Assembly (NCBI GenBank): GCA_028386065.3
Contig: JAKUCV010003170.1
Location: forward strand, 182,257-246,256
DNA length: 64,000 nucleotides
Source: Turnera subulata
Taxonomy: Eukaryota > Streptophyta > Magnoliopsida > Malpighiales > Passifloraceae
Reading direction: 5' to 3'
In this document: one piece after another, positions 20,868 to 32,963 of the stretch
Layout of the letters: the number at the start of each line of letters is the position of its first letter
Position numbering within the stretch: the stretch's first letter is position 1
The notes under the pieces: model-generated
The model's input: only the letters and a program-made list of their open reading frames with translations
Databases searched by the model: none
Told to the model about the DNA's origin: nothing
Position numbers and translations under genes: made by a program

Positions 20868-22383
20868 TGAAACACCCCGACCTAATTTTACCCGACTCAC
20901 AGTATTTACCGGACAACAGTCCGACACGTGGCACAAACAATGTAAATAACAGTAATAACGGCCCAACATCAATACACGTCACCCGATCTCGGGGACATCG
21001 ACACATAAATCTGGCCCATCGGCCCAATATCAAAAAAACACGTCACCCGAACCCGGGGACCCAACACATAGCACAACGGAAGCAATTTAATCTCAATATC
21101 ATCATATGCAAAACCTGATGCAAACTAATGGATCCGAGTCCTGTTCAAGGGATAACGCTGCAGCCTGTCTGGAATGCATCATACCTGAACCACAAATAAC
21201 TCAACCTAAGGGATGAAAGTCCGCAGGTGAGGGGTGAGTCCGAAGTGCTCACTGGGTAAAACCCATAAGCAAATATACATATACAAGCAACCGTTAATTT
21301 CCAAGTCACATCACCAACAATTAACTAAGGTTCTCACGAACCTTAAATAAACACTTCTGATTCTAGACATGCTATTCCAATTTTATTATCAGGGCCCCTA
21401 TCACAAGTTAAATGGTGGTCGTCGCCAGGTAGTCAAGCTAGCTAGCCCGTGGATCCCGCCCTGGTACCTCCACGTAATAACTGGCACAGACAGGGAGCAG
21501 ACCCCAACTGGTCGGCACGAAGACGGAGAGGAAACGCGAGGGGAAGTGACGGTGGATCTGGCGGCTCTGCTCGTCAGGTCTGGCGGCTCGTCGACTGGTC
21601 TCCACGGGACGACGAGGAAGAGAGGAGGGAGCTCGTCGGGCAGTGCGATGGTGGTCTCGGCTAGTGAAGGCAGTGGATCGGTGGAGGTGGTGGCAGATCC
21701 GTCGGCTCGGCACCTCAGTCGTCTCGTCCAAGCGGCGGCATGACTGGCTTGGCGACGGAGGGCGGCGCGAGCACGAGGAGGTGAGGCGGCAGATGGTGGA
21801 GGCTTGTGTGGTGGTGGTTGGTGTCGGGTGGTGTGTTGTTATCTTTTTTTTTTTTACTTTTCTTTTCTGTTTCTTCTTTTTTTTTTTGTATATCCTCTCT
21901 TTTTTTTTTCTTCCTTGGTTTTGCAGGTAACGAGAATGGAAGGGAAAAGCTGGGTATGGTGTTTCTGTAGAAGAAAAGAAGAGTGGTAATGTGTTTGATG
22001 TGTGTTGCAGGAAGAAGAAAAAGTGGTATACTGATAAGGCAGGAGAACACGGGTGACACAGGAAGAAAAAGAAAGACGATGCCTTGCATTATTGAGGTGG
22101 CTCAATAATGTAGGGTCGTGTCCAGACCGGACCAGAAAATAACTGCATACCCCCTTAGTTTTTTTCCGGTGTGATTTTTCTGAGGATTCCGGGACCCGAA
22201 AAATACCAACTTTGGTCCGTAAAATCCACAGAAAAATCCCGAGCGCGGGAAAAACCTCGGTTAAAAAAAAATGATGCCCGATTTACCTTGAATTAATTAC
22301 TCAAGATTAATTCAAAGGTAAATCACTGTAAAAGGACTTTTACAGTCCCGGTGAAATTCCAAATTTTTACCCGGGCTGTTACA
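20868..22383 (-). repeat. E2 5' LTR with large internal deletion (1516 bp)
   Basis: Matches the 3' LTR, but at about 21507 jumps from GGGAGCAGACCCCAA to CTGGTCGGC, skipping the equivalent of about 15873-17535 (about 1.66 kb). The termini are preserved. Confidence 0.8.
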
Positions 22384-22388
22384 GAATC

Positions 22389-23640
22389 TATGAGTCGAAT
22401 TCTACTGGATTTTAAATTATGAAAACGACTGATTCAGCTTCTGAGCTCAACAACAAAGTTTTAAATCTCGCTCTAAGCTTTCCAGAGAGTCCAAGATTTC
22501 AGCAATCTGACTTTTAGATCTCTAGATATGAATTATTTTATAAGACTACACACATCAGGAACCTCCACTCAGGTAAAAAGTTCCATGGTTAGCTAGCCTG
22601 TGGGTGCGCCAGACAAGTTTCTTGGCGTGCCAATTTGCACCAGATCGCACCACTAGTGAACCAATTGGCACCAACAAGCCTCCAATAATTGAAACACATG
22701 TTGGCTCCTTCTTGTACTCCTCTCCAAGCTTGATCATCCTATCTTCTTGCAATTCTTGATTGTTCCAAGCTTGAGCAAAGTCATTCTTCTTGTACATCTT
22801 TGAGCAAGCATTTGTGATTGAATCTTGAAGTACTCCTCTTGTGCTTGGTGCATCAGAAAACGACGTCTTCGCACCCGAATTTCAATCTTAGAAATTAAAT
22901 TTTGGAGTTAGTCATTAATATCCAAAATATTTTTCTTCTTGTTGAAAACATACATTTATCTATGGATTACCTCATACTATTTATCTCGGAATATTTTTTG
23001 TGTTAGATTTCTATTATGATGCTTTGTAATTCTATTAATATTTTTATTTTGATGTAATTTTATTTTTACAGGTACCTAAGTATTTATTTTGCTACAAATT
23101 CATTGTGTTAAAAAATCAAATTTGAAGCATCATAATATTTTTAATAATATTCAGAAAAAGCATAATAAAAAATAAAGAAATAAAATAATTATAGACAAAT
23201 AAAAATAAAGATAGACTGGAATAAAATTAAACAGAATATTTGGATATTCTGAAATCCGTGTACATCATGAGTTCCTTGGGAACTACGGGAGAAGAAATTC
23301 CAAGCTTATGAAGCACTTGTTAGAGCCATAAAATTTCAGAAACCACCACAGTTGGAGACTGATATTTAGCTTTGACACTGGTGCGAGAAAAAGTGGCTTT
23401 TTTTTTTTTTTACAAAATTAACGTACAAACAATAAATTTTTACATAATGAAAGGACATGTAAAATTGAATTTAAGATGAATGCACGATTAGAGGTGGTAC
23501 GATTAGATTTGCCAAAAGCAGAAATATCTAGTAACAAATCTACGAGCACCACCCCACGACCTAATAATAGACGAACGCGCTCCGGACGGATACCGGGAGT
23601 CGTGCCGTGAGCATTGCCCTGTGGTCTCATTTGAAATGCA
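22389..23640. other. continuation of the older element that hosts E2; no gene seen
   Basis: About 500 bp continue the host element interrupted at 15226, followed by AT-rich DNA with poly-T tracts. The short open frames are not supported as genes. Confidence 0.35.
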
Positions 23641-23644
23641 TTGG

Positions 23645-24154
23645 CCTGCAATTTTTGATCATTTTCCCCATATGTGTTAGAATTTACTTAGTTCAAGTGA
23701 TTCAATGATTCTCGGGATAGACAAATTAACCGCTTCCCAAAGAAGCATCATTCCAATACATATTCCCAGATGTAACCGGAGGAGTCACAATGGTCTCACT
23801 CAAAAACCCATCGACCTTGATAGAATATGCTTGCACAATTTTCGTACTTTGGCTAAGTTCATTCTTTATCGCTCCTTGTTTGAGAAATAGACTCTACTTG
23901 TGAACTAGTTTTTTTTTCTTTCAGTCATATCATTTCTCAAGGGAAAAGTGACCTCAAATCCCAAAAAACACATAGAGAGCATAGCATCGCCACTGTTTTT
24001 GGTGTTCTCTTAATCGTCAACAATGACGAGCCACCGCCCAAGCTTATTAGGAAAAACTTGAGAAAAACTCACAATTGACTCTAGATAAAGCATTAGTCTT
24101 GAACCAAGAGGAGGATTTGGAGTTCGTTTACTACTAGCCACCGTTCAACTAAAC
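23645..24154. repeat. direct repeat B, left part (interrupted by E4)
   Basis: Diverged copy of 13985-14560. It is cut by E4 at 24154 and resumes at 33957-34070, where CAATTTGTATGTTTCATGG corresponds to CAATCTGTATGCTTCACAG of copy A. Confidence 0.5.
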
Positions 24155-26833
24155 TGAAACACCCCGACTCAAATTTACCCAACATACAGCAATTACCGAA
24201 CAACAGTGCCGACACGCGGCACGAATAATGTAAATAACAGTAATAACGGCCCAACGGCCCAACATCAATACACGTCACCCGATCTCGGGGACATCGTCAC
24301 ATAAATCCGGCCCATCGGCCCAATATCAAAAACACGTCACCCGAGCCCGGGGACCCAAAATATAGCACAGCGGAAGCATTTAATCTCAATATCATCATAT
24401 GCAAAACCTGATGCAAACTAATGGATTCGAGTCCTGTCCGAGGGATAACGCCGCAACCTGTCTGGAATGCATCATACCTGAACCACAAATAACTCAACCT
24501 ACAGGATGAAAGCCCGCATGTGAGGGGTGAGTCCGAAGTGCCCACCAACCATGGATAGACAATCAATATGCAACACTATAATATACTCAAGGTCGAAAAC
24601 AGGCATAACAGCCATAATATACCAATCCAAAAGACTCGACCCAAAACTGGTCTAAGACCAAAAAGACTTAAACAAAAATCCAATTTCCAATTTTATCTTT
24701 CCGGGCCCTGTCACGGAAAAGCTAGGGTCGTACCAGGTTATCAACCTGTTCCTGGTGCCAGATAAAAAAGAACCCGGGATCAACATCCCAATAACAAATC
24801 TCAGGGATCAACATCCCAATCAAACCGGCATCAACATGCCCATCACAAGTAACCCAGATCATGGCCACCACAAAATAGTCTCTAATCATCTGGTCGTACC
24901 TCTACTTACCACATGACAATTATATCATCATCATCCAAAAACCAAATCTCAGGGATTAACATCCCTAACCAAAACACCGGGATAGACATCCCAATCCAAA
25001 ACCAAGGATCGACATCCTTATCATGAATTATTATTTAATCCATTATTCTTTATACCAAAAAGACACAGAGATAAACATCCCAAAACTCAATGCACGGGGA
25101 TAAACATCCCAAAATCAATCAAGGCACTAGGATAAACTTCCCGAAACAAACCACAGCAAATGCAACACTCAACAGTGCAACAATCATCAAACACACAACT
25201 GAGTAATATAGGCACATATCGAAGGAAATTCATCCTCACCTTAGCCGATTACTCAACTCTGAAGACAATGACCGGTCCAAAGCCGGCTCCTCGGGAAACT
25301 GCCTGATATCAAAACCTATACAACAAAACAACATGCTCAGATAAATGCACATAATCGGTATGCTATGATGCCATAATCTGTAAACATCCCCGGTTATACG
25401 TCATCATCCTTATAAAATTATCTTTTACCATAATTAAACCTTTTTCCGAACATATTTTGTATGTATGTATGGTTCCAAAAATATATTTTCAAAGCTATTA
25501 AATCAAAATATTTCATAAAATAATATACTTTTTCCAAATTAATAAACAACATAATTTTTCTGGAATTATATCATATATATGTATTTTTCCCAAAATTATT
25601 TCCATAGAATATATTACTTGCCAAAATATAATTTCTAAATATTATTATCTTTAGTAAACTATATTTCCAGAAAAATTAATCATACAAAATTATTTTCTGA
25701 AAATAAATATGAATTAATAAATATACCTATATATATTTTCCAAAGGCAAAATACTTTTCCAAACAATTATATATCAAAGTAATTATATATTTTCAAAACT
25801 ATTACTTTTGTATACCATAAATACATATTTTCCAGAAGGTAACCAGTTACCATTATTTTCCAGGAAGAATAACATATATATAAATTTTCTAGAAAAAATT
25901 TCCATTGTACATATTTTTTTCCAAATAATAATAGTTTTTCCAAGACATAACTTAATTATTTATCAAAGTACATATATTTATATTTTTCTTAAAATACCAG
26001 AATTAGAGTGACCATAATTTTCTCAAAGTGAATATATATTTTTTTCCAGAATTAAATACCAGCAAATAAGTAAATATAAATATATATATATATATATGTT
26101 TTTTATAGAAAATAAAACCGGACTGGGCCATGAATAGCGCCGACCCAGACCAAGGCAGTAGGCCCGAAACACAGGCCCACGTCCGGGTCGAACGCGGGTC
26201 GCGGGTCTGCTCACCTTGGATGAGCTCAACGGCGGCGGCACGGATCGAGGTAGGAGGAAGGCGAGGCGAGGCAAGGCAACCGCGGACGAAGAGCGACGCG
26301 AGGGCGGCGGAAAGCTAGGCTCGGCGGTGCTGGAGCAGATGCAGGAGCGGAGGAAGACGGATCCGCGGGTCGGCCATCGGGTCAACGCCTCCTCGCGGCG
26401 CGTCAGGCGGAGGAAACGAGCGGGGGAGGCGCCGACGGGTCGGCGACGGCACGGCGAACCTGATGGTGGCGGTTGTGAGTCGAGTCGCGGCGCCGGTCGT
26501 CTTCCCGTGAACAGTGACCGGGAGAGGGAAAGGTGATACACTGTTCCTCTTTTTTTTCTTTCTTTTTCTGTATTTTTCTTTTCTTTTTTTTCTATTTTCT
26601 TCTCTTTTTTTCATTTTCTATATTATTATTTTTTTTCCTTTTCCCCTCTTTTTTTTTCCTCTCTTCTTTTCTCTCCTTTTCTTTTTCTTCTCCACTTCTT
26701 CTCTTCTCCTGCTTTCTTCCTCTTTATAACGTTGTGCACAGCAGCAAAGGTGGCGCCGCCTTGCATTATTGAGGCGGCTCAATAATGCAGGGTCGTGTCC
26801 AGACCGGACCAGAAAATAACTGCATACCCCCTT
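24155..26833 (-). repeat. E4 left (3') LTR, truncated by E3
   Basis: Carries the palindrome array as its complement (24776 to about 25140), including GGCATCAACATGCC at 24827 and AAGGATCGACATCCTT near 25003. These have altered stems but stay self-complementary. The LTR stops at 26833, where E3 begins. Confidence 0.8.
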
Positions 26834-27869
26834 TGTAACAGCCCGGGTAAAAATTTAGATTTTTACCGGGATTGTAAAAGTCTTTTTATAGTGATTTACC
26901 GAAAGAATTAACCTTTGGTAATTAATTCAAGGTAAATCGAGCGTCGTTTTTCGTAACCGAATCTTTTCCTGCGCTCGCGATTTTTCCGTGGATTTACGGA
27001 CCAAAGTTGGTATTTTTCAGGTTTCGGAATCCTAAGAAAAATCACACCGGAAAATAACCAAGAGGGTATCAGTTATTTTCTGGTCCGGACCAGACTCGCT
27101 CCATAATGCAGACAAGCTGCATTATTGAACGTTCACAGGTTGTGCAGTGTTTTCATCATTATAAAAAGGAAGCAGGAGAAGAGAGGAAGAGGAGAAGAAA
27201 AAGAAAAAGAGAGAAGAGAAGAGAAAAAAAAAAAGAGAGAGAGAGAAAAAGGAAAAAAAAGAAAAAAAGGAAAAAAAGGGGAGAAAAACCAGAAAAACAG
27301 AGAGGGAAAAAAGAAAGAGAAAAAAAAGGAAAAGAAAAAAATAATAAATATAAAACAGAAAATAGGAAAAAAGAAAGAAAATAGAAAAATGAAAAAAAAA
27401 TATTGTTTATCATCACCCCGAGCTCCCCCTGCTACTGTTCACCCCGTAGCGTTCCGCACCGCCATTCGCTGCACCGCCGCCACCAGCCTCTTCCCCGTGA
27501 CGTTGCCGACCTCCCACAGCCTCTTCCTCCCGTTCCCACTGCGAGACGCGCCGCCGAGGGCCGTTGACCGCGAGCAGACCCGCGGATCTAGCTTCCCTCG
27601 CGCCTCACGCCTTCTGCCGTCGCCACCGCGCCTTCCTTCTGCCGTTCCAGCATCGCCGCCATTGCCCACGCCTCTTGCTGCCTAGACCGTCGCTGCTCGC
27701 GCCGCCTCGCATCGCCTTGCCTTTGAACCCGTGGGTTCTCAGGTTGAAGGTGAGTGACGGGCAACCCGCGTGCATAAACGGGTGTTTTGGATCTGGGCTG
27801 AAGGCTGGGCCTGGCCTATGCAGCAGGTTGGGTTGGAACTGTAGGCCTAATCCGGTTTTATTTAAAAAA

Positions 27870-27914
<45 letters not shown>

Positions 27915-29344
27915 GTGTGTGTGTGTGTGTTTATTCATTTTCTGGTATTTAATTTTGAAAAAAAATATATCCATTTTGAGAAAATTATGGTCAGATTAAT
28001 TCTGGTATTTTGAGAAAAATATAAATATATATACTTTGATAAATAATTAAGTTATGTTTTGGAAAAACTATTATTATTTGGAAAAATATATATACCATGG
28101 AAATATTTTCTGGAAAATTTATATAAATGTTATTTTTCCTGGAAAATTATGGTAACTGGAACCTTTCGGAAAATATGTATTTATGATATACAAAAGTAAT
28201 AGTTTCGAAAATTTGTAATTACTTTGATATATAATTTTTTGGAAAAGAATTTTACCTTTGGAAAATATATGTATGTACATTTATAAATTCGTATTTATTT
28301 TCAGAAAATGAGTTTGTATGATTAATTTTTTTCTGGAAATATGGTTTTCTAAAGATAATAATATTTGGTAATTATATTTAGCAAGAAATATATTTTATGG
28401 AAATAATTTTGGGAAAAATACATATTTATGATATAATTACTAGGAAAATTATATTGTTATTATTTTGAAAGACAAAGTATAATTATTCTAAAAAAAATAT
28501 TTAACGGAGAGTTTTAATTAAAGTATGGTACCGAAATTATATTCGGATATACGTATGGTATAATATTTTCGGTAAAAAATGATAATAAAGGATATGAACT
28601 GGGATGGATTTATTTCGCAGTATTGGCATCATCGTATACCGATTATGTGTATTTATGTGAGCATGTTGTCTTGTTGTATAGGTTTGAAATCGGACAGTTT
28701 CCCGAGGAGCCGGCTTTGGACCGGTCATTATTTTCAGAGTTGAGTGATCGGCTAAGGTGAGGATGGATTTCCTTCAATATGTGCCTCTATTACTCGGTTG
28801 TTGTGTTTGATGATTGTTGCACTGTTGATTGTTGCATTTGCTGTGGTTTAATTCAGGATATTTATCCCAGTGTCATGATTTGGTTTTGGGATGTTTATCC
28901 CCGTACGTTGAGTTTTGGAAGTTTATTTTGTGTCTTTTGGTATAAGTATAAAGGATTGAATAATAATTTGTGATAAGGATATCGATCCTCGGCTTTGGAT
29001 TGGGATGTCAATCCTGGTATTTTGGTTAGGGATGTTGATCCCTGAGACTTGGTTTTGAATGATGATAATATAATTGTCACGTGGTAAGTAGTGGTACGAC
29101 TCGGATCCATAGTTTGCATCATGTGTCGCATACAGTGTCTTTGTGAGTTATTAAGTCTTCCGCTGTGCTATTTATTGCTATTGTTGGGCCATTAGGCCGG
29201 TTATGATGTTATTGATGTTTTTATTTTGGGCTGTTGAGCCCGAATTTCTGTTATATACACTGTATGCTGGGCTTTGTTTGGTTGGGTCGTTACAGTTCCG
29301 GCACGTGTTTACTCTGTATGGTAAATATGGGTCGGGGCGTTTCA
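26834..29344 (+). repeat. E3 5' LTR
   Basis: Contains TATAAAAAG at 27160-27168, an (AT)n(TG)n microsatellite at 27872-27930 and the palindrome array from about 28850. At about 29099-29103 it jumps from GGTACGACTCG to GGATCCATAG, a deletion of several hundred bases relative to E1, with CTCG at both edges. Confidence 0.82.
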
Positions 29345-29347
29345 TTT

Positions 29348-29359
29348 TGGTAGCGGAGC
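29348..29359 (+). other. E3 primer binding site
   Basis: TGGTAGCGGAGC, 3 nt after the LTR. Confidence 0.6.
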
Positions 29360-29617
29360 GGGCGTTAGGTCTTGTTGGGTAGTCCTTGTGTGTTTGATGT
29401 TCTTGTTTGCATAGTTCGCTCCATTTGTTTATTATTTTATATCATTTAGTTAGTGCATTATGGATCCAGTCGAGGGACGCCAGCTGTCGCGGAACAAACA
29501 CATAAGAGGTAATTGATGCCATAAATAAGCGGAAACATAGATATTATTAATTTCACTAATATTATTATTACAAACATTAATATTACATTGATATTTTATA
29601 TATATAAAAAAATACAT

Positions 29618-30301
29618 TCATCTTCTCGATACGACGTTGACCCTGAAGCTGTTGGGGTCATTGTTGATGTTCACCCGGATGTTGTCGTTCCACGAGAACC
29701 ACATGCCGCCCGCGTTGTTCTGGCCAGAAAGCTCGAACCGGTTAGCTAGAGGGAACCGGAGCGGGATGACACCGTGATCATCTTCAGCCTGCCATTGGGT
29801 CTCCGTGAGAAGAACCATGTTGGGCTTGTACTGGTTCTTCAGGTCCCTCAGGGTACGCGAGAACTCCTGGGAACACCTACCGATTCCTCTGCAGTTCCAC
29901 ACCAGTAGTCGGGCCTTTGGCCAAGTTGCGGGTAATCGAGTCACTCTGGGCATGCTCTGGGCAGTCATCGAGAGCTGGTAGTAGGTACCTTGGTCTAGGA
30001 AATGGCAAGTGGGCTCTAGGTTGAATTCCTGAAGTCTTTCAGAGATGAAAAACATGACGAAATTTGCCGAGCCGTAGAAGGAGGTCCTCAGGATGCCTTG
30101 GTCCTCTAGGAAGAGCGTCTCTTCCATGGGAGTGACGAAGAACCTGGAGGAGTAGAGTTCGTCGACGAAGACCAGACGGGGCATTCTGCCGAGCTCGTTC
30201 GGTAGTTCCTCCGGACGTTCGTTGATCATGCTGTAGGGCAGCCTGTTTCTTCTGCCTAGGGAGGCACATTCGACGAAGAAGACGGATGATGGAGCAGACA
30301 T
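29618..30301 (-). CDS. ORF-B, intact 227-aa protein of E3, antisense to the element
   Basis: Open from ATG at 30301 (MSAPSSVFFVE) to the stop at 29618. Same architecture as the E2 copy: an unrecognised N-terminal region with LVFVDELYSSRFFVTP, then LLVWNCRG, MVLLTETQ and GGMWFSWND of a truncated AP-endonuclease-like domain. One Cys replaces the usual Gly in FFVECASLG, and the end is VVSRR. A TATA box (30411-30420, minus strand) lies 110-119 nt upstream. It is open although ORF-A beside it is broken. Confidence 0.8.
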   Translation of the reverse strand: MSAPSSVFFVECASLGRRNRLPYSMINERPEELPNELGRMPRLVFVDELYSSRFFVTPMEETLFLEDQGILRTSFYGSANFVMFFISERLQEFNLEPTCHFLDQGTYYQLSMTAQSMPRVTRLPATWPKARLLVWNCRGIGRCSQEFSRTLRDLKNQYKPNMVLLTETQWQAEDDHGVIPLRFPLANRFELSGQNNAGGMWFSWNDNIRVNINNDPNSFRVNVVSRR

Positions 30302-30410
30302 TCTGACTTGGCGATTTTGTGTCTTTACTGAACGTGTTTGTGTTTATTTTTCCAAACGGATACAAAACTCTCTTTCAAAATGCTTTTGATGATTTACATC
30401 TCACCACTCC

Positions 30411-30420
30411 ATCTTTTATA
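30411..30420 (-). promoter_or_regulatory. TATA box of ORF-B (E3)
   Basis: TATAAAAGAT on the minus strand at the conserved distance from the ORF-B start. Confidence 0.55.
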
Positions 30421-30739
30421 CTCTTATGGGGAGCGTGATTACCGTTTTGTTTTTCAAAGTTTAGACCCCACCTATCCCCGGGAAAGTCTAAAAGATTTTT
30501 TGGTGATGGGAAAAGTAGATTCCCTTCACAAAGCTCCAAATTGTTTTCATTATTCAAGGTGTTGTTTTTGAAAATTTTGCCATGTTTTGAAATTTTGCTT
30601 CGTTACTTTATACGCTTTTTGGGGCTACCAACACAAGTGTTTTTCAGCTCTTTTCCATCTCACGATTTTCTATCGCCCTGGCTACCTTGGCGTTTCTCTT
30701 TATGGTTTTTTTATATTTTCCTGCATCTTTTATCACATG

Positions 30740-31045
30740 CATCCGTGACCGTTGAGGCTAGACTGATGGGACCATACCTTGAGTAGAGCGCATGTGCGAC
30801 AAGCTTACACCTGTTCAGACATCATGGAGGGATACGAGACTTGACAGAAGTTTTTGGCTCATGCGGAAATTGTGAACAAGTGGATAACGTTTCTTTCGAG
30901 GGACACAGGACGCTCTCGTGATCATCGCCTTACGAGTTAACGGACGTCTATTTGATGAGGGAAACCGACGTCACCGTTAGCTGTACGTGTCACGTTTCTC
31001 GGGATCGAGGATGTCTACGACCGATCTAGAGCGCCGAACATGAAA
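30740..31045 (-). other. conserved non-coding block between ORF-A and ORF-B (E3)
   Basis: Third copy of the block at 8840-9080 and 19200-19510, the longest form here. Confidence 0.5.
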
Positions 31046-31307
31046 ACATGTTTTGTTTTAACTTCTTTATGTTTTGGTTTTGTTAAACGAGTTTTGTTTT
31101 TAATTTCTTTATATTGGTTTTACTTCCTTTTATTGGTTCCATTTTTAACATCTTTATGTTATGATTTTATTTTACCTTCTCGATGGTTTTGTTTTGCTTT
31201 AAATATTTTGTTTTTCTGTTTAATATGAAATTTCGTAATATAAGAGTTTTGATTTAAAAAGCTTGTTTTATTTATTCATAACGGTTTTACAACGGAGAAG
31301 AAGTACT

Positions 31308-31673
31308 CTATTGAGTTACATGCTTCTCTAAGTCTTTTACAAGCTTTTGGATGTTTTTGACGTGGGGAAAGAGTTCCGCGCACGCCAGTTCTTTCTGCAT
31401 CACCGCCGAGCTGATCTTCTTCAGTGAGACGCTCAGCTGCGTCAGTGTCTGTAGTGGAGTGTTGCTTTGCCCTTCCAATCTTCAGCTTTCTTGCTGGCAC
31501 GCTTCTTTCGCTGTCTTGGGGAGACCACCACATCTTCCTTCAGACTGATGGTGTTGGCCTTGAACTGCTTTTTGGAAGGTTCTTCATCGGAGCCTGTCGG
31601 GAAAGCAGTACCACCGATTATAGCTGTTGTCCTCGGAGTCTGAGGTGATTCTTGATCTTAGTGGAGAGTCCAT
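31308..31673 (-). pseudogene. ORF-A of E3, frameshifted
   Basis: Starts MDSPLRSRITSDSEDNS but has a 1-nt insertion after about residue 18 and a later short deletion around the AMAESTT segment relative to E2. The C-terminal helix and final HVTQ stop are recognisable. A TATAAGAACC box lies upstream at 31706-31715 (minus strand). Confidence 0.65.
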
Positions 31674-31842
31674 GACTGTGTGTGAGTTTGCCAGTCATGA
31701 GGTTTGGTTCTTATAGAGTATGAGAAGTCGCTTAAGGGTATAAGCGGTATCTCGCGTTGAGTTTGGACACCTGGCAGAGTGTGCCAGAAGCTTATCGTGG
31801 TAGGACCCACGGATAAGACAGAATTTCGAGGACGAAATTTTT

Positions 31843-31858
31843 TTTAAGGTGGGTAGAC
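31843..31858 (+). other. E3 polypurine tract
   Basis: TTTAAGGTGGGTAGAC immediately before the 3' LTR. Confidence 0.6.
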
Positions 31859-32882
31859 TGTAACAGCCCGGGTAAAAATTTGGATTTTTACCGGGACTAT
31901 AAAAGTTTTTTTACAGTGATTTACCGAAAGAATTAACCTTGGGTAATTAATTCAAGGTAAATCGAGCATCGTTTTTCATAACCGAGTCTTTTCCCGCGCT
32001 CGCGATTTTTCCGTGGATTTTATGGACCAAAGTTGGTATTTTTCGGGTTTCTGAATCCTCAGAAAAATCACACCGGAAAATAACTAAGAGGGTATCAGTT
32101 ATTTTCTAGTCCGGACCGGACACGCTCTATAATGCAGACAAGCTGCATTATTGAACGTTCACAGGTTGTACGATGTTTTTATCATTATAAAAAGGAAGCA
32201 GGAGAAGAGAGGAAGAGGAGAAGAAAAAGAAAAAGAGAGAAAAGAAGAGAAAAAAAAGAGAGAAAAAGGGGGAAAAAAAAAGAAGAAAAGAAAAAAAGAG
32301 AAAAAACCAGAAAAACAGAGAGGGAAAAAAGAAAGAGAAAAAAAAGGAAAAGAAAAAAATAAAAAATATAAAACAGAAAATAAAAAAAAGAAAATAGAAA
32401 AATGAAAAAAAATATTGTTCATCGTCACCCCGAACCCCCTGCTACTGTTCACCCCGTAGCGTTCTGCGCCGCCGTTCGCTGCACTGCCGCCACCAGCCTC
32501 TTCCCCGTGACGTCGCCGACCTCCCACAGCCTCTTCCTCCCGTTCCCGCTGCAAGACGCGCCGCCGAGGGCCGTTGACCCGCAAGCAGACCCGCGGATCT
32601 AGCTTCCCTCGCGCCTCCCGCCTTCTGCCGTCGCTGCCGCGCCTTCCTTCTGCCTTTCCAGCTTCGCCACCCTTGCCCGCGCCTCATGCTGCCTAGACCG
32701 TCGCTTCTCGCGCCGCCTCGCCTTTGAACCCGTGGGTTCTCGGGTTGAAGGTGAGTGACGGGCAACCCGCGTGCGTAAACGGGTTTGGTGTTTTGGATCT
32801 GGGCTGAACGCTGGGCCTGTTGCATGGGCCTGGCCTATGCAGCAGGTTGGGCTGGAACTGTAGGCCCAATCCGGTTTTATTT

Positions 32883-32885
<3 letters not shown>
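31859..32885 (+). repeat. E3 3' LTR, 5' portion only
   Basis: Begins TGTAACAGCCCGGG and parallels 26834-27875, stopping at the (TA)n tract. Together with the inverted E4 LTR it forms an imperfect inverted repeat of about 1 kb per arm. Confidence 0.8.
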
Positions 32886-32947
<62 letters not shown>

Positions 32948-32963
32948 GTGTGTGTGTGTGTGG
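32886..32963. repeat. (TA)n(TG)n microsatellite at the E3/E4 junction
   Basis: About 28 TA units followed by TGTATATG and a (TG)n run. It sits exactly where LTR orientation flips from plus (E3) to minus (E4). Confidence 0.85.

Larger units (their letters stand above)
15227..22383 (-). mobile_element. E2: complete non-autonomous long-LTR element with intact ORF-A and ORF-B
   Basis: A 7157-bp insertion on the minus strand, flanked by perfect GAATC duplications (15222-15226 and 22384-22388). Ends read TGAAACACCCCGACC and GGGCTGTTACA. The 3' LTR (left) is 15227-18413, the 5' LTR (right) 20868-22383, and the interior 18414-20867. The interior has no gag or pol; its two ORFs, both open, are antisense to the element and so lie on the plus strand. 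This is the best-preserved copy. Confidence 0.9.
26834..32885 (+). mobile_element. E3: long-LTR element nested in E4, 3' LTR truncated
   Basis: The 5' LTR is 26834-29344, the interior 29345-31858, and the 3' LTR starts at 31859 but ends at a (TA)n tract at 32886. The 5-bp sequence left of it is CCCTT; no matching right duplication exists because the right end is lost. The interior carries antisense ORF-B (intact) and ORF-A (broken). Confidence 0.82.

Noticed and set aside
30039..30365. Arg-rich ORF overlapping ORF-B, also seen at 19919-20197 and 7847-8206
   Set aside because: Shadow frame of conserved ORF-B; start and end differ between copies.
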